Below, piece after piece: positions 24,092-33,592 of a DNA stretch of 39,232 nt. The translations under genes were made by a program, and so were the position numbers. Position 1 is the stretch's first letter. Every line of letters starts with the position of its first letter. The DNA comes from CAYUAI01 sp964442745 (GTDB lineage Bacteria; Pseudomonadota; Gammaproteobacteria; S012-40). Location of the stretch: the NCBI GenBank assembly GCA_964442745.1, contig CAYUAI010000034.1, positions 1 to 39,232 on the forward strand. The letters are read 5' to 3'. Under the pieces are notes generated by a model, which saw nothing but the letters and a program-made list of their open reading frames with translations, made no database searches and had not been told where the DNA came from.

Positions 24092-25294
24092 ATGAAACCT
24101 TGTGATCTACCCTCAGAAAGCAACAAAAATAAATTTTGTTTTCAGCTGTTTCTGATCGCAGTATTGATTAGTTTTGCCGTATCTATCAGTGCAGGGCCGC
24201 GTGAGCAAGCAAAAAAAATTCACGACCGGCTAGTTGGCATTCCACCGGAGGCGACTGTGTTGGATTCCATGGCCGAAAAAATTTCTCAAGGTGATGCCTT
24301 GGGTGCGGCTTATGAAGCGATGAATAACAAAATATTTTATACTGTAGCGTTAAAGAATTTTGTGACCCCCTGGACCAATGAAGCACAAACTGTGTTTAAC
24401 GATCTTAATGATTTTTCGGCGACGGTGATTGGAATTATTCGGGATGATATTCCGTTCCCTCAAATATTAACCGCAGACATTGTTTATGTCGGTGCATCAG
24501 ATCAGGTGTCAGTGGGTTATTCTCACACCGACAATTTACATTATCAAGAACTGGAAGATAAGCAGGTTGACTTGAGTGATCCTGCTAAGTTTTTTTCAGT
24601 ACCACAATCCAGTTTAGCAGACAGCCAAATTACCCCCGAAGATGCCGCTGGTGTATTAACTACCCGCGCCTTTGGACAAGCATTTTTATCCGGCGGGACC
24701 AATCGTGCCGCATTACGTATTATTGGTGTGAATCATTTATGTCGGGACATGGAAGCCTTACATGATATCACGTTAACGCCAGATCGTGTCAGACAAGATG
24801 TATCGCGCAGTCCAGGTGGCGATAGTTCGATTTTTTTAAATTCGTGTATCGGGTGTCACAATGGTATGGACCCAATGACGCAAGCATTTGCTTATTTTAA
24901 TTTTGACGACGAATTAAATCGAATGATGCATACGCCGGGTCAGGTACAAGAAAAATATTTAATCAACGCGAATACTTTTCCCTTTGGTTATGTCACAAAA
25001 GATAATCGGTGGGATAACTATTGGCGCCAAGGAAAAAATGCCACGCTAGGCTGGCGAGGAAATGTATCGGGCGGTTTTGGTTTAAAAAGCATGGGGCAAG
25101 AGGTGGCAAGTAGTCGCGGATTTTCACAATGCCAAGTGGAAAAAGTATTTGAAAAAGTGTGTTTTCGGAAACCTGTTTCTATCCTTGATCAAGAAGAAGT
25201 TCAGCGTATTACGAACGTGTTTGAAGCTGAAAACTATAGCATGAAACGCACTTTTGCTGAAGTGGCAACGTATTGCATGGTTGAAAGTCTATAA
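24092..25294 (+). CDS. Exported single-haem protein of a DUF1501-associated redox cassette
   Basis: A 400-residue protein with a signal peptide (residues about 14-34, FCFQLFLIAVLISFAVSISA). One haem c attachment site CIGCH is at 252-256, in FLNSCIGCHNGMDPM. Conserved-looking blocks are GVLTTRAFGQAFLSGGTNRA, RDMEALHD and DVSRSPGGDS before the haem site. These recall haem proteins found beside DUF1501-type genes in marine bacteria and planctomycetes, but I cannot place it in a named family with certainty. The ATG at 24092 has TAGGA 9 bases upstream. It is first of a three-gene operon, 50 bases before the LamG lipoprotein. A periplasmic electron-transfer or oxidative role is inferred. Confidence 0.65.
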   Translation: MKPCDLPSESNKNKFCFQLFLIAVLISFAVSISAGPREQAKKIHDRLVGIPPEATVLDSMAEKISQGDALGAAYEAMNNKIFYTVALKNFVTPWTNEAQTVFNDLNDFSATVIGIIRDDIPFPQILTADIVYVGASDQVSVGYSHTDNLHYQELEDKQVDLSDPAKFFSVPQSSLADSQITPEDAAGVLTTRAFGQAFLSGGTNRAALRIIGVNHLCRDMEALHDITLTPDRVRQDVSRSPGGDSSIFLNSCIGCHNGMDPMTQAFAYFNFDDELNRMMHTPGQVQEKYLINANTFPFGYVTKDNRWDNYWRQGKNATLGWRGNVSGGFGLKSMGQEVASSRGFSQCQVEKVFEKVCFRKPVSILDQEEVQRITNVFEAENYSMKRTFAEVATYCMVESL

Positions 25295-25344
25295 CTGGCT
25301 TGTTTTTCTAAAAATACAAAAATATACGTTGAGAGGTTGTGGGA

Positions 25345-27480
25345 ATGAATCGACAGATTAGGGTTTTTTCAACAAAAGGCATCATCAAACAATGGGTGCT
25401 GCTTGCTATTATTTTAGTTATTTCGGCATGTACTGAACAATTATCAAACATGTCAAAAAATAACAATCAACAAACGAACAATGGTGTAACCCAAGCGTAT
25501 AGCCAAATACAATTGATAATGAATGAGGTTGATGGTTTTGCCATAACATTATATCCCTTGCTTACCGAAAATTGTGCGACCTGCCATGGTGCAGGTGGTA
25601 CAGCAGCACCGGCGATATCCCATCAAGATGTGACTCTTGCCCAAGCAGAGGTAATGGATAATCAAAAAACCAGCTTTTCCAATCCGGCTAATTCACGTAT
25701 TGTGCTTAAATTGCGCAACGAGTTTCATTATTGTTGGAGTGTTTGTGAAGACAATGCCCTACAATTGCAAACCGCCATTGAAAAATGGGCAACGTTCATC
25801 GGTGAAACAGGTGGTAATGGACCGCCAGCTAACATGATTAGCAGTACATCACTTACCTTAGCTGATGGGGTGTTGGGCGGTGGAACGCAACGATACAGTG
25901 ATCAGCTGATTGCCTTTTATGAGTTTAAAGAAGGCACAGGTAATATCGCCCGTGATACCAGTGGCGTTACACCTGCGCTTGATTTGACATTGGACGGTCC
26001 AGCGTGGGCAGCAGGTCAAGGTATTGAGATTCAATCAGGTATTGCAGTGGGTACACCAGAAACCAGCAGAAAACTCTATGATCATATTGCTGGTGATCCA
26101 ACAGCAACGCATGAATATTCAGTTGAAGCCTGGGTGATACCTGCCAACGTGACTCAGGAAGGCCCCGCACGCTTAGTGACCTATTCAGATGGTACACAGC
26201 AGCGCAATTTCACCATGGGACAACAACTCTATAGTTATGCGTTTAGAAATCGTAGCGACTCACCCGATATTAGCCCTAATGGTACTCCGGCATTACAAAC
26301 TGAAAATGCGGAGGAAGTGTTACAAGCAAGTCAGCAGCACGTCGTCATGACATTTAGTCAGACCGAAGGGCGAAAAATTTTCGTCAATGGGGTAATTAAA
26401 AGTGTGGAAAGCAATAGTGCAAATACATTAACGAGCTGGGATGCCAGCCATACTTTTGCGGTGGGCAATGAAACGACAAATAATCGTTTATTCATGGGTG
26501 TTGTCCAGCTGGTTGCCATTTACAAAACAGCATTAACGCCCGATCAGGTTATGCAAAACTTTGACGCGGGTGTAGGACAAAAATTTAGCATGAAATTTGA
26601 TGTAAGCTCTGTGCTTGAGCAAGCTGACAACTATATTCAATTCGAAGTCAGTGAACTGGATCGGTATAGTTACTTATTTAATAAGCCAATTTTTATGAGT
26701 GCAACGCCTAACGGATTTCGGGTTAAAAATGTTCAAGTTGCCGTTAACGGGCAAATACCTGTAGCAGGTCAAACATGGCGCAATATTAATACAAGCATCA
26801 CTCGAAAAGAGCAACCGCTTTTTGATATGGCAGCGGTCATAAGCAAAGACGCAGGACCGGAAACGGATCAGTTTGCCATCGTTTTTGAGATTCTAGGTGA
26901 TAAAGAAAATGTCATCGTAGAAGAGCCTCCGAGCACGCCAGTGCCGCTAGACATATTAGATACTTCGCCGCGGGCAGGCGTGCGTACTTTCGAGCAAGTA
27001 ACACACACGATGGCAACAATTACTGGCGTCGATGCCAACGCGGGTGGCGTCAAAAGCACCTATCTTGATTTAAAGCAGCAACTACCTAGCCTACCTAATC
27101 TCAATGGTTTTCTTGCTTCCCACCAGGTAGGTATTGCGAAACTTGCTCTGGAATATTGCGACACAATGATTGAGTCAAATACCTTGCGGGCGCAGTTTTT
27201 TAGCGCGAGTGGTTTTAACTTTGAATCACCCGTGAGCAACGCCTTTTCCAATACTGGCCAAGTGGATCAATTGATAGCCACATTGATAGATAAAATGTTA
27301 GGCGTTGGTTTGACCAATCAGCCCGATAGCCAATTAGTCCGACAGGAACTTATGAGCTTAATTAATGATTTAACAGTGGGATGTAATAATGCCTCACAAT
27401 GTGATGCAACACGAACAAAATCTGTCGTTAAAGCGAGTTGTGCAGCGGTATTAGGTAGTGCGGCATTAACAATACAATAA
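25345..27480 (+). CDS. Lipoprotein with haem c site and LamG-like domain
   Basis: A 711-residue exported lipoprotein. The signal peptide ends in a lipobox VISAC with lipidated C29. Residues about 45-140 form a cytochrome-like module with haem site NCATCHG (CATCH at 77-81). Residues about 178-400 form a LamG/concanavalin-like domain (LIAFYEFKEG, YSVEAWV, QHVVMTFSQTEGRKIFVNG, VGNETTNN). About 410-520 is a further beta-rich part and 540-711 a helical C-terminal region of unknown type with several Cys. The LamG part suggests binding to a glycan or other surface ligand. The start is placed at ATG 25345 with GAGAGG upstream. The gene lies 26 bases before the next gene, tightly co-transcribed. Confidence 0.75.
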   Translation: MNRQIRVFSTKGIIKQWVLLAIILVISACTEQLSNMSKNNNQQTNNGVTQAYSQIQLIMNEVDGFAITLYPLLTENCATCHGAGGTAAPAISHQDVTLAQAEVMDNQKTSFSNPANSRIVLKLRNEFHYCWSVCEDNALQLQTAIEKWATFIGETGGNGPPANMISSTSLTLADGVLGGGTQRYSDQLIAFYEFKEGTGNIARDTSGVTPALDLTLDGPAWAAGQGIEIQSGIAVGTPETSRKLYDHIAGDPTATHEYSVEAWVIPANVTQEGPARLVTYSDGTQQRNFTMGQQLYSYAFRNRSDSPDISPNGTPALQTENAEEVLQASQQHVVMTFSQTEGRKIFVNGVIKSVESNSANTLTSWDASHTFAVGNETTNNRLFMGVVQLVAIYKTALTPDQVMQNFDAGVGQKFSMKFDVSSVLEQADNYIQFEVSELDRYSYLFNKPIFMSATPNGFRVKNVQVAVNGQIPVAGQTWRNINTSITRKEQPLFDMAAVISKDAGPETDQFAIVFEILGDKENVIVEEPPSTPVPLDILDTSPRAGVRTFEQVTHTMATITGVDANAGGVKSTYLDLKQQLPSLPNLNGFLASHQVGIAKLALEYCDTMIESNTLRAQFFSASGFNFESPVSNAFSNTGQVDQLIATLIDKMLGVGLTNQPDSQLVRQELMSLINDLTVGCNNASQCDATRTKSVVKASCAAVLGSAALTIQ

Positions 27481-27506
27481 AACTAGTGATCAGGGGGAAG
27501 GCCAGG

Positions 27507-29003
27507 ATGAGTGATAAGTTTCGCTATACACCGCTAAAACATGAAAATCATAAACGACCGGTGACTCGAAGAGATTTTTTGAGTCAAGGATTTATTGCCG
27601 GGTGTGCGACAGTGGCAATGCCGAGTTTATTAGGCATGTTCTCAGGGATTGGGCGTGTTCATGCAACGGAACATGACTGTGGTGTGGGTGCCATTGCCGC
27701 AGGAAATAAAATTCCATTTGTTGGTTTTGATTTGGCAGGTGGGGCCAATATCGCAGGTTCCAACGTGATGGTTGGCGGACCGGGAGGGCAGCTCGATTTT
27801 CTGGCTGAAGAAGGGTATCAAAAATTAGGCCTGCCCTCCGACATGTTGCCACAGCTTGCAGGTCAGCTTAATACTGAGTTAGGCTTAGCCTTTCATGCAG
27901 ACAGTGCCCTATTGCGAGGTATTTTATCTAAAACTTCAGACATAACACGAGCCAATGTCAATGGTAGCGTACTTTGTGCTCGATCAGAAAACGATACCGG
28001 TAATAATCCACATAATCCAATTTATGGCATCAATAAAGCCGGTGCTAATGGCGATTTAGTTTCCTTGGTGGGTACCAGAAATTCTGATTCCGGTGGGCGA
28101 TCGCTCTCCCCGGAAAACATGATTGATCCGACCGTCAGACCAACGCGTATAGTGCAGCCAAAAGATGCCATGGGATTAGTGGATACGGGAAAACTGGTTG
28201 ATTTAATGAGTCAGCAAGATGCGGCGCGGGTCATGCAAACCATTGAACGCATCAGTACATTAAAGCTGAACAAATTGGCTGAGTCTCAGGAAATTAAAAA
28301 TTTAGTGCAATGTGGTTATTTGCAAAGTGTAGACTTAGTCTCACGTTATGGTAATCCCGATGTACTTAACGCCAATACCGACATTGATTTAATCGGTGCA
28401 GAAAATAGCATCTTCAGCACCAATGATCTTGAAAATGACGATATGCAAAAGGTAGCATCAATTGCAAAACTCGTCATTAATGGTTTTGCCGGTGCGGGAA
28501 CCATCGCCATGGGTGGATATGACTATCACGACAGTAGTCGGTCAACTGGTGAAAATAAAGATTTTTTAGCCGGTCAAGCCATTGGTGCCACCATTGAATA
28601 TGCCGCCCGTAAAAATCGACCGGTCATGGTCTACGTCTTCAGTGATGGATCAGTGGCCAGCAATGGTGAAATTGATAACTCACCAGACGGGCGCGGTAAA
28701 GGTATCTGGAAAGGAGATAACTCATCTACCTCTTCGGTATTTTTTCTGGTTTATAATCCTAATGGCCCGGCCCAATTGTTGACACCTACGTCTCACCAAA
28801 TAGGTTATTTCAAACCAACGGGATCATTGGAAACCACCGCCTCTCCGGTGAGCAACAATGTAGGATTGTTAGCCGAAACCATTGTGCTGAATTATCTCGC
28901 ACTACATGACGAAGCAGCGCGATTGTCCGAAGTATTACCTAGCCACGGCTTGGGTTCAGCAAGCACCATCGATAGCTTAATTGCTCTTCAGCCACTTGTT
29001 TAG
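27507..29003 (+). CDS. Tat-exported DUF1501-like protein
   Basis: A 498-residue protein with a twin-arginine signal (TRRDFLSQGFIAGCATVAMP, residues about 19-38), so it is exported folded. The mature part has FVGFDLAGGANIAGSNVMVG near its start, reminiscent of the DUF1501 family, an alkaline-phosphatase-like fold often paired with haem proteins. GGYDYHDSS at about 341 and VMVYVFSDG at about 378 look like metal- or active-site loops, though no catalysis can be claimed. The ATG at 27507 is chosen because GGGGAAGG lies upstream; an in-frame GTG at 27486 is less likely. It ends the haem/LamG/Tat operon. Confidence 0.6.
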   Translation: MSDKFRYTPLKHENHKRPVTRRDFLSQGFIAGCATVAMPSLLGMFSGIGRVHATEHDCGVGAIAAGNKIPFVGFDLAGGANIAGSNVMVGGPGGQLDFLAEEGYQKLGLPSDMLPQLAGQLNTELGLAFHADSALLRGILSKTSDITRANVNGSVLCARSENDTGNNPHNPIYGINKAGANGDLVSLVGTRNSDSGGRSLSPENMIDPTVRPTRIVQPKDAMGLVDTGKLVDLMSQQDAARVMQTIERISTLKLNKLAESQEIKNLVQCGYLQSVDLVSRYGNPDVLNANTDIDLIGAENSIFSTNDLENDDMQKVASIAKLVINGFAGAGTIAMGGYDYHDSSRSTGENKDFLAGQAIGATIEYAARKNRPVMVYVFSDGSVASNGEIDNSPDGRGKGIWKGDNSSTSSVFFLVYNPNGPAQLLTPTSHQIGYFKPTGSLETTASPVSNNVGLLAETIVLNYLALHDEAARLSEVLPSHGLGSASTIDSLIALQPLV

Positions 29004-29019
29004 ACGTTTTCGCCTGAGA

Positions 29020-29045
29020 GTTGAGGGGAGCTTGCGAACCTCAAC
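29020..29045. terminator. Hairpin after the haem/LamG/Tat operon
   Basis: GTTGAGG at 29020-29026 pairs with CCTCAAC at 29039-29045 over a 12-base loop, 17 bases after the stop codon. There is no T-run, so termination is plausible but weak. Confidence 0.4.
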
Positions 29046-29059
29046 ATCAGTCTTATCTG

Positions 29060-29195
29060 TTATACTCAGCACGGCCACAAACTATTATTTTCACCACTCA
29101 TCTTCCGGCTAACTGCGCCTAAAGCAAATACAGAGAAAATCTGAGCACCAAACAAGGAAGTGATTCCATACCCATCCCTTATTCAATCTCGACGG
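29060..29195. repeat. Dispersed repeat, copy C
   Basis: ATCTGAGCACCAAACAAGGA followed by ATACCCATCCCTTATT (about 29136-29185) matches copy A near 520-568. The part around ATCTTCCGGCTAACTGCGCC resembles copies A and B. GCACGGCCACAAACT near 29070 matches 16542 onward. It is the most complete of the diverged copies. Confidence 0.55.
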
Positions 29196-29269
29196 ATCTA
29201 TTCGGAACTAAAAAAAAATCAAACCCAACAAAAATTCCACGTGGGATAATTTAACGCACCGTAAGTTTT

Positions 29270-29362
29270 GGCTGATTTCAAGAAAAAATAAACTCGTAGG
29301 ATGGATTCGCTATGCTTAATCCACCCGACATGGATTTTTTAATGATCTTTCTTGTAAAAAAA
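29270..29362. repeat. REP-type palindrome with conserved flanks
   Basis: The core GTAGGATGGATTCGC...GCTTAATCCACC (29296 onward) is a REP-like palindrome. Unusually, about 25 bases on each side are shared, inverted, with the 35785-36016 region: CTGATTTCAAG...ATAAACTCGTAG on the left and ATGGATTTTTTAATGAT...TTGTAAAAAA on the right. So the repeat unit is about 90 bases. Confidence 0.65.
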
Positions 29363-29656
29363 CGCCCTAAAGACACTCTTTCCTGAAGTTAGTTGTAAAC
29401 TTACAACGCACCCGTCGTGTTTCGGCAGCATTTTCTCAAAAAATTGCTTCAGTGTGTTGAGTATGTTAGTTTCCGTTATACTGAATTTTCTTCATTGTCG
29501 ATCAACAATTTGTGGGCTACAAACCATTGACTCGGCTCAAAGAGAAACCACTTCAATCTATTGAATTTGTTCAAAAAACCCCGACCATCGATGATACAGC
29601 GTTACGTTTTTTCGTTCATTTTCAAGCCCTAAACTCATTATTCAGGAGTGACAGAG

Positions 29657-30688
29657 ATGCAAAAGAAAAAAATACTTATCCCCATTGCCGTTGTCGCCAT
29701 AACAATTGTCATTAGCTATAGCTATTATTTGATCGATCGCCAGCCTGACGATGAATCAACGTTGACACTTTATGGTAATGTCGATATTCGTGAGGCACAA
29801 CTTGCCTTCAATAGTAGCGAGTACATTGAAAAAATTTTAGTGCAGGAAGGTGATAGAGTAAAACGTGGGCAATTGCTGGCACAGTTGCATACCGAATTAT
29901 TGAGTAGTCAGTTAGCCGAAGCAGAGGCGATGTTCCTTGCCCAACAACTAGTTGTCACTAAATTGAAGGCAGGCAGTCGTCCACAGGAAATTCGTAAAGC
30001 TGAAGCTGAGCACCAAGCGATAAAAGCTACAGCCATCGCCGCGAATGATACTTATCAACGTATGGAAAAATTACTCAAGAATCAACTTGCCAGTCCTGAC
30101 GATGTGGAGAATTTACGATCTCAAGCGGATGCAGCTAATGCCCGAATGGAAGCGGCAAAAGCCAACCTTGCATTGTTAAAATCAGGACCGCGTAAAGAAG
30201 ACATTGCAATAGCGAAAGCACAATTAGCTGCCCGTGAAGCAGCGCTATCAATGGTGAAACAACGCCTAAAATATGCAAGTTTAACGGCACCGGAAGATGG
30301 TATTATTCGCACCCGCATCCTGGAACCCGGCGCCATGGCTTTCCCACAGACCCCCGCGCTTACCCTGGCCTTTACTGATCCCATTTGGGTGAGAGTATAT
30401 CTATCAGAGACGGTACTGGGAAAAGTTGCGTTAGGGACAAAAGCCACCATTTATACAGACAGTTATCCAGACAAAACCTATGAAGGCTGGGTCGGATATA
30501 TTTCACCCACAGCCGAATTTACCCCTAAAAATGTGCAAACCGCCGAATTGCGCACCCGCTTGGTTTATTCGGCTAAAATTCATGCCTGCAATCCGCAAGG
30601 CGAATTACGATTAGGTATGCCAGCAACGGTGTCAATTAGCATTGGAGAAGCAGCGAAAAATATCACATCCAATCATTGCGGGCAATAA
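29657..30688 (+). CDS. ybhG: HlyD-family membrane fusion protein of the exporter (YbhG-like)
   Basis: A 343-residue periplasmic adaptor. Residues about 5-27 form an N-terminal membrane anchor. A lipoyl half-motif lies at about 55-80 (EYIEKILVQEGDRVKRGQLL), a long helical hairpin at about 80-205 is rich in Glu, Ala and Lys, the second lipoyl half is near 205-230 (LTAPEDGIIRTRILEPG), and beta-barrel and membrane-proximal parts follow. It links an inner-membrane ABC transporter to an outer-membrane channel. The ATG at 29657 has CAGGAG 8 bases upstream. It is the first gene of a four-gene exporter operon; the next start is 1 base past the stop. An outer-membrane TolC-type gene is not present here. 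The substrate is unknown; YbhGFSR affects drug sensitivity in E. coli. Confidence 0.85.
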   Translation: MQKKKILIPIAVVAITIVISYSYYLIDRQPDDESTLTLYGNVDIREAQLAFNSSEYIEKILVQEGDRVKRGQLLAQLHTELLSSQLAEAEAMFLAQQLVVTKLKAGSRPQEIRKAEAEHQAIKATAIAANDTYQRMEKLLKNQLASPDDVENLRSQADAANARMEAAKANLALLKSGPRKEDIAIAKAQLAAREAALSMVKQRLKYASLTAPEDGIIRTRILEPGAMAFPQTPALTLAFTDPIWVRVYLSETVLGKVALGTKATIYTDSYPDKTYEGWVGYISPTAEFTPKNVQTAELRTRLVYSAKIHACNPQGELRLGMPATVSISIGEAAKNITSNHCGQ

Positions 30689-30689
30689 A

Positions 30690-32468
30690 ATGAATAGCCA
30701 TCCGCTAACCCATGATGCACTCAAATTATCTAATGTGAGCAAGGTTTTTCAGAGTGGAGAACGCAAAATACAAGCGCTCGATAATGTCAGTTTTACTATC
30801 AAAAGTGGTCAAGTTGCCGGATTAATTGGACCGGATAGTGCGGGTAAAACAACCTTGATGCGATTGATTGTCGGCTTACTTATTCCTGATCAGGGTGATA
30901 TTCACGTACTAGGGCTGAATGTAAGAACCCAAGCATTGGATGTTCAATCCAGTGTGGGTTACATGCCACAACGTTTTGGTCTTTACGAAGATTTAAGCGT
31001 TCAGGAAAATTTCGATTTATATGCCGATCTACAAAACATTGTAGATGCTGATCGTATTGAGCGGTATCAGCAGTTAATGCAAATTACTGGACTCGCACCA
31101 TTTACCAACCGTTTAGCTGGACACTTATCTGGCGGGATGAAACAAAAACTGGGTCTGGCCTGTTCGCTCATACGCTTACCAAAATTACTGCTGTTAGATG
31201 AACCCACCGTCGGTGTTGACCCTGTTTCACGGCGTGAACTTTGGCAAATCATTTACCATCAAGTGCAAGAAAAAAATATGACCGTGCTGTTAAGCACGGC
31301 ATATCTAGACGAAGCATCACGCTGTAATGAAGTGGTTTTAATGCATGAAGGAAAACTACTGGAGCAAGGCAAGCCAGATGCCTTTAGCCGTAGCGTTATC
31401 GGGCGAACCTTTCAAGTCAGCGCCAGTGGCTTATCTAATCGACAATTACAGGCGCAGCTAAGCCGGACGCCTGGTGTATTGGATGCGCTGATTGAGGGTG
31501 AAACGGTTCGCATCGTATTGGATGATTCGTCTCAAAAAAACGACAACAGGCCATCTGTTGAACGAGCGTTTAAACTTCCCGATAATTTGCACATTAATGC
31601 CGTAAAACCTCGATTTGAAGACGCGTTTGTTGCTCGATTAAAAACACGACAGCTTAGCGTAAAATCGTCCCTCTTACCGATAGCAATCAGAGAGGAACAT
31701 GCCATAGAAGTCATCACGGTGAAAAACCTACAGCGTGTTTTTGGTGACTTTATTGCTGTAAATAATATCAGCTTTAGCGTTCATCGTAGTGAAATTTTTG
31801 GTTTATTAGGGGCAAATGGTGCAGGAAAATCGACAACATTCAGAATGTTATGTGGGCTATTACCCGTCAGTGGAGGAACTCTTTCTGTGGCAGGCCATGA
31901 TTTGCGCAAGGCTTCGGCTAAGGCACGAAATAGCATTGGTTATATGGCCCAAAATTTTTCTCTCTACGTCAATTTATCGGTGATACAAAACTTAAAATTT
32001 TTTTCTAGTGCTTATGGGTTACGCGGAGCAAATCAAAAAAAACGCTTACAGTGGGCGTTGTCTACTTTTGATTTGACAGAATATCAAGACACAAATGCGG
32101 GTGACTTGTCCATTGGCTATAAACAGCGATTATCATTTGCCGTTGCATTAATGCATGAACCTGAAATTTTGTTCTTAGACGAACCAACCTCCGGCGTCGA
32201 CCCCTTGGCTCGGCGAGAATTTTGGGAACGAACCAACTCGTTGGCTGAATCGGGTGTGACTGTCTTAGTTACTACACATTTTATGGAAGAAGCCAATTAT
32301 TGTGATAACTTGATTATTATGGCTGAAGGTGAAGTATTGGCCGCTGGCACCCCACAAACAATGAAATTGGCGGCATCTAATGCAGATAATCCAGACCCCA
32401 CCATGGAAGATGCATTTATTCAGCTAATTGAGCAACACCAGCAACGCGCTACGGAGGTGACAATTTGA
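30690..32468 (+). CDS. ybhF: ABC exporter ATPase with two nucleotide-binding domains (YbhF-like)
   Basis: A 592-residue protein with two fused ABC ATPase domains. The first (about 12-235) has Walker A GPDSAGKT (47-54), signature LSGGMKQ (146-152) and Walker B LLLLDEP. Its Walker A has Asp-Ser where Asn-Gly or Ser-Gly is usual, still compatible with ATP binding. The second (about 345-575) has GANGAGKST, signature LSIGYKQ (SGGQ-type degenerate) and ILFLDEP. Each shows H-loop-like residues (second: VTTHFMEEA; first: STAYLDEA, with Ala-Tyr instead of the switch His). An asymmetric pair with one degenerate site is typical of this family. The ATG at 30690 is used; an upstream TTG would overlap the fusion-protein gene. 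Confidence 0.87.
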   Translation: MNSHPLTHDALKLSNVSKVFQSGERKIQALDNVSFTIKSGQVAGLIGPDSAGKTTLMRLIVGLLIPDQGDIHVLGLNVRTQALDVQSSVGYMPQRFGLYEDLSVQENFDLYADLQNIVDADRIERYQQLMQITGLAPFTNRLAGHLSGGMKQKLGLACSLIRLPKLLLLDEPTVGVDPVSRRELWQIIYHQVQEKNMTVLLSTAYLDEASRCNEVVLMHEGKLLEQGKPDAFSRSVIGRTFQVSASGLSNRQLQAQLSRTPGVLDALIEGETVRIVLDDSSQKNDNRPSVERAFKLPDNLHINAVKPRFEDAFVARLKTRQLSVKSSLLPIAIREEHAIEVITVKNLQRVFGDFIAVNNISFSVHRSEIFGLLGANGAGKSTTFRMLCGLLPVSGGTLSVAGHDLRKASAKARNSIGYMAQNFSLYVNLSVIQNLKFFSSAYGLRGANQKKRLQWALSTFDLTEYQDTNAGDLSIGYKQRLSFAVALMHEPEILFLDEPTSGVDPLARREFWERTNSLAESGVTVLVTTHFMEEANYCDNLIIMAEGEVLAAGTPQTMKLAASNADNPDPTMEDAFIQLIEQHQQRATEVTI

Positions 32469-33589
32469 TTTCAGCAACGCAGCGTCGGCTTTGGGGCATG
32501 ATCCGTAAAGAAAGTTTACAAATACTACGTGACCCATCCAGTATATCGATTGCGTTTATTATGCCCGTGGTCCTTCTTTTTTTGTTTGGTTATGGTGTTT
32601 CTTTAGACGCAAAATATATTCCGGTGGGCATTGTGATTGAACAAGCGGATACGGCGACACAATCCCTCGCGGGTAGTTTTAAGCGCTCCGATTTTTTTCG
32701 CCCGGTACATTTTGATACGATTCAAGCCGCACAAAAATCGTTAGATGAGCGAAAAATCGAGGGCATCGTATGGTTGCGAAACAACTTCGCATCAAACTTA
32801 CTCAGCGGTAATGAGGCCGCTATTGGCGTGATAGTGAATGGTGTGGATTCTAACCAAGCGAACATCACTCAAGGCTATATTCAGGGAGTATGGTTATCGT
32901 GGTTAAACCATTATAGCAAAAGTCAAGGCCGAACTTTAGCCATGCCGGTGAGTATCGAGCAACGAGTTTGGTTTAATGCGGCACTATCCAGCCGTTATTT
33001 TCTTGTACCAGGGCTTATAGCCATTATCATGACGCTAACGGGTTCTCTATTGACAGCAATGATTGTTGCACGAGAATGGGAGCGTGGCACCATGGAAGCG
33101 CTGATGATAACACCGTTACGCATGAGTGAAATGCTGGCCGGAAAATTAATCCCGTATTTTATATTAGGCATGGGAGGCATGTTGCTGAGCGTTGCTTTAG
33201 CGGTATGGCAATTTGATGTTCCGTTAAGAGGTTCGCTCTGGTTATTAATCTTGTGTTCAGCGCTATTCATGCTGGTATCATTGGCCATTGGCTTGCTTAT
33301 TTCTGTGGTATCGAAAAATCAGTTTGTTGCAGGCCAGGTCGCATTGATCGTGTCTTTTCTCCCGGCTTTTTTGTTATCCGGTTTTTTGTTCGATATAAAT
33401 TCTATGCCCGAGATTATTCAAGGGATCACCTATTTCGTGCCTGCGCGTTATTTTGTCACGATCTTACAAACACTTTTTCTGGCGGGCGATATTTGGCTTG
33501 TTATCCTGCTTAATTCAGCGGCCTTATTCGCCATGCTTATTTTCTTTTTCATCTTAGTTTGGCGAAAATCACACAAGCATTTGGAGTAA
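32465..33589 (+). CDS. ybhS: ABC-2 type permease (YbhS-like)
   Basis: A 374-residue inner-membrane permease of the ABC-2 type. An N-terminal helix (about 25-46) is followed by a large periplasmic loop (about 47-170) and five C-terminal helices (about 178-200, 225-250, 256-280, 287-308 and 345-368). MVLFLFGYGVS-like and EWERGTMEALMITPLR blocks are typical of the ABC-2 family. The start is TTG, overlapping the ATPase stop as TTGA, with GGAGGTGA just upstream, so translation is coupled. It works with YbhR as a heterodimeric channel. Confidence 0.85.
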   Translation: MISATQRRLWGMIRKESLQILRDPSSISIAFIMPVVLLFLFGYGVSLDAKYIPVGIVIEQADTATQSLAGSFKRSDFFRPVHFDTIQAAQKSLDERKIEGIVWLRNNFASNLLSGNEAAIGVIVNGVDSNQANITQGYIQGVWLSWLNHYSKSQGRTLAMPVSIEQRVWFNAALSSRYFLVPGLIAIIMTLTGSLLTAMIVAREWERGTMEALMITPLRMSEMLAGKLIPYFILGMGGMLLSVALAVWQFDVPLRGSLWLLILCSALFMLVSLAIGLLISVVSKNQFVAGQVALIVSFLPAFLLSGFLFDINSMPEIIQGITYFVPARYFVTILQTLFLAGDIWLVILLNSAALFAMLIFFFILVWRKSHKHLE

Positions 33590-33592
33590 TAT

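Larger units (their letters stand above)
29004..29656. other. Intergenic region with repeats and exporter promoter
   Basis: About 650 bases without a gene. Contents: a GTTGAGG/CCTCAAC hairpin (29020-29045) after the DUF1501-like gene, dispersed repeat copy C (about 29060-29195), and a REP-type element (29270-29362). The bases before 29657 include CAGGAG, the ribosome binding site of the membrane-fusion gene. A 67-codon frame at 29512-29715 is a shadow. Confidence 0.55.
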
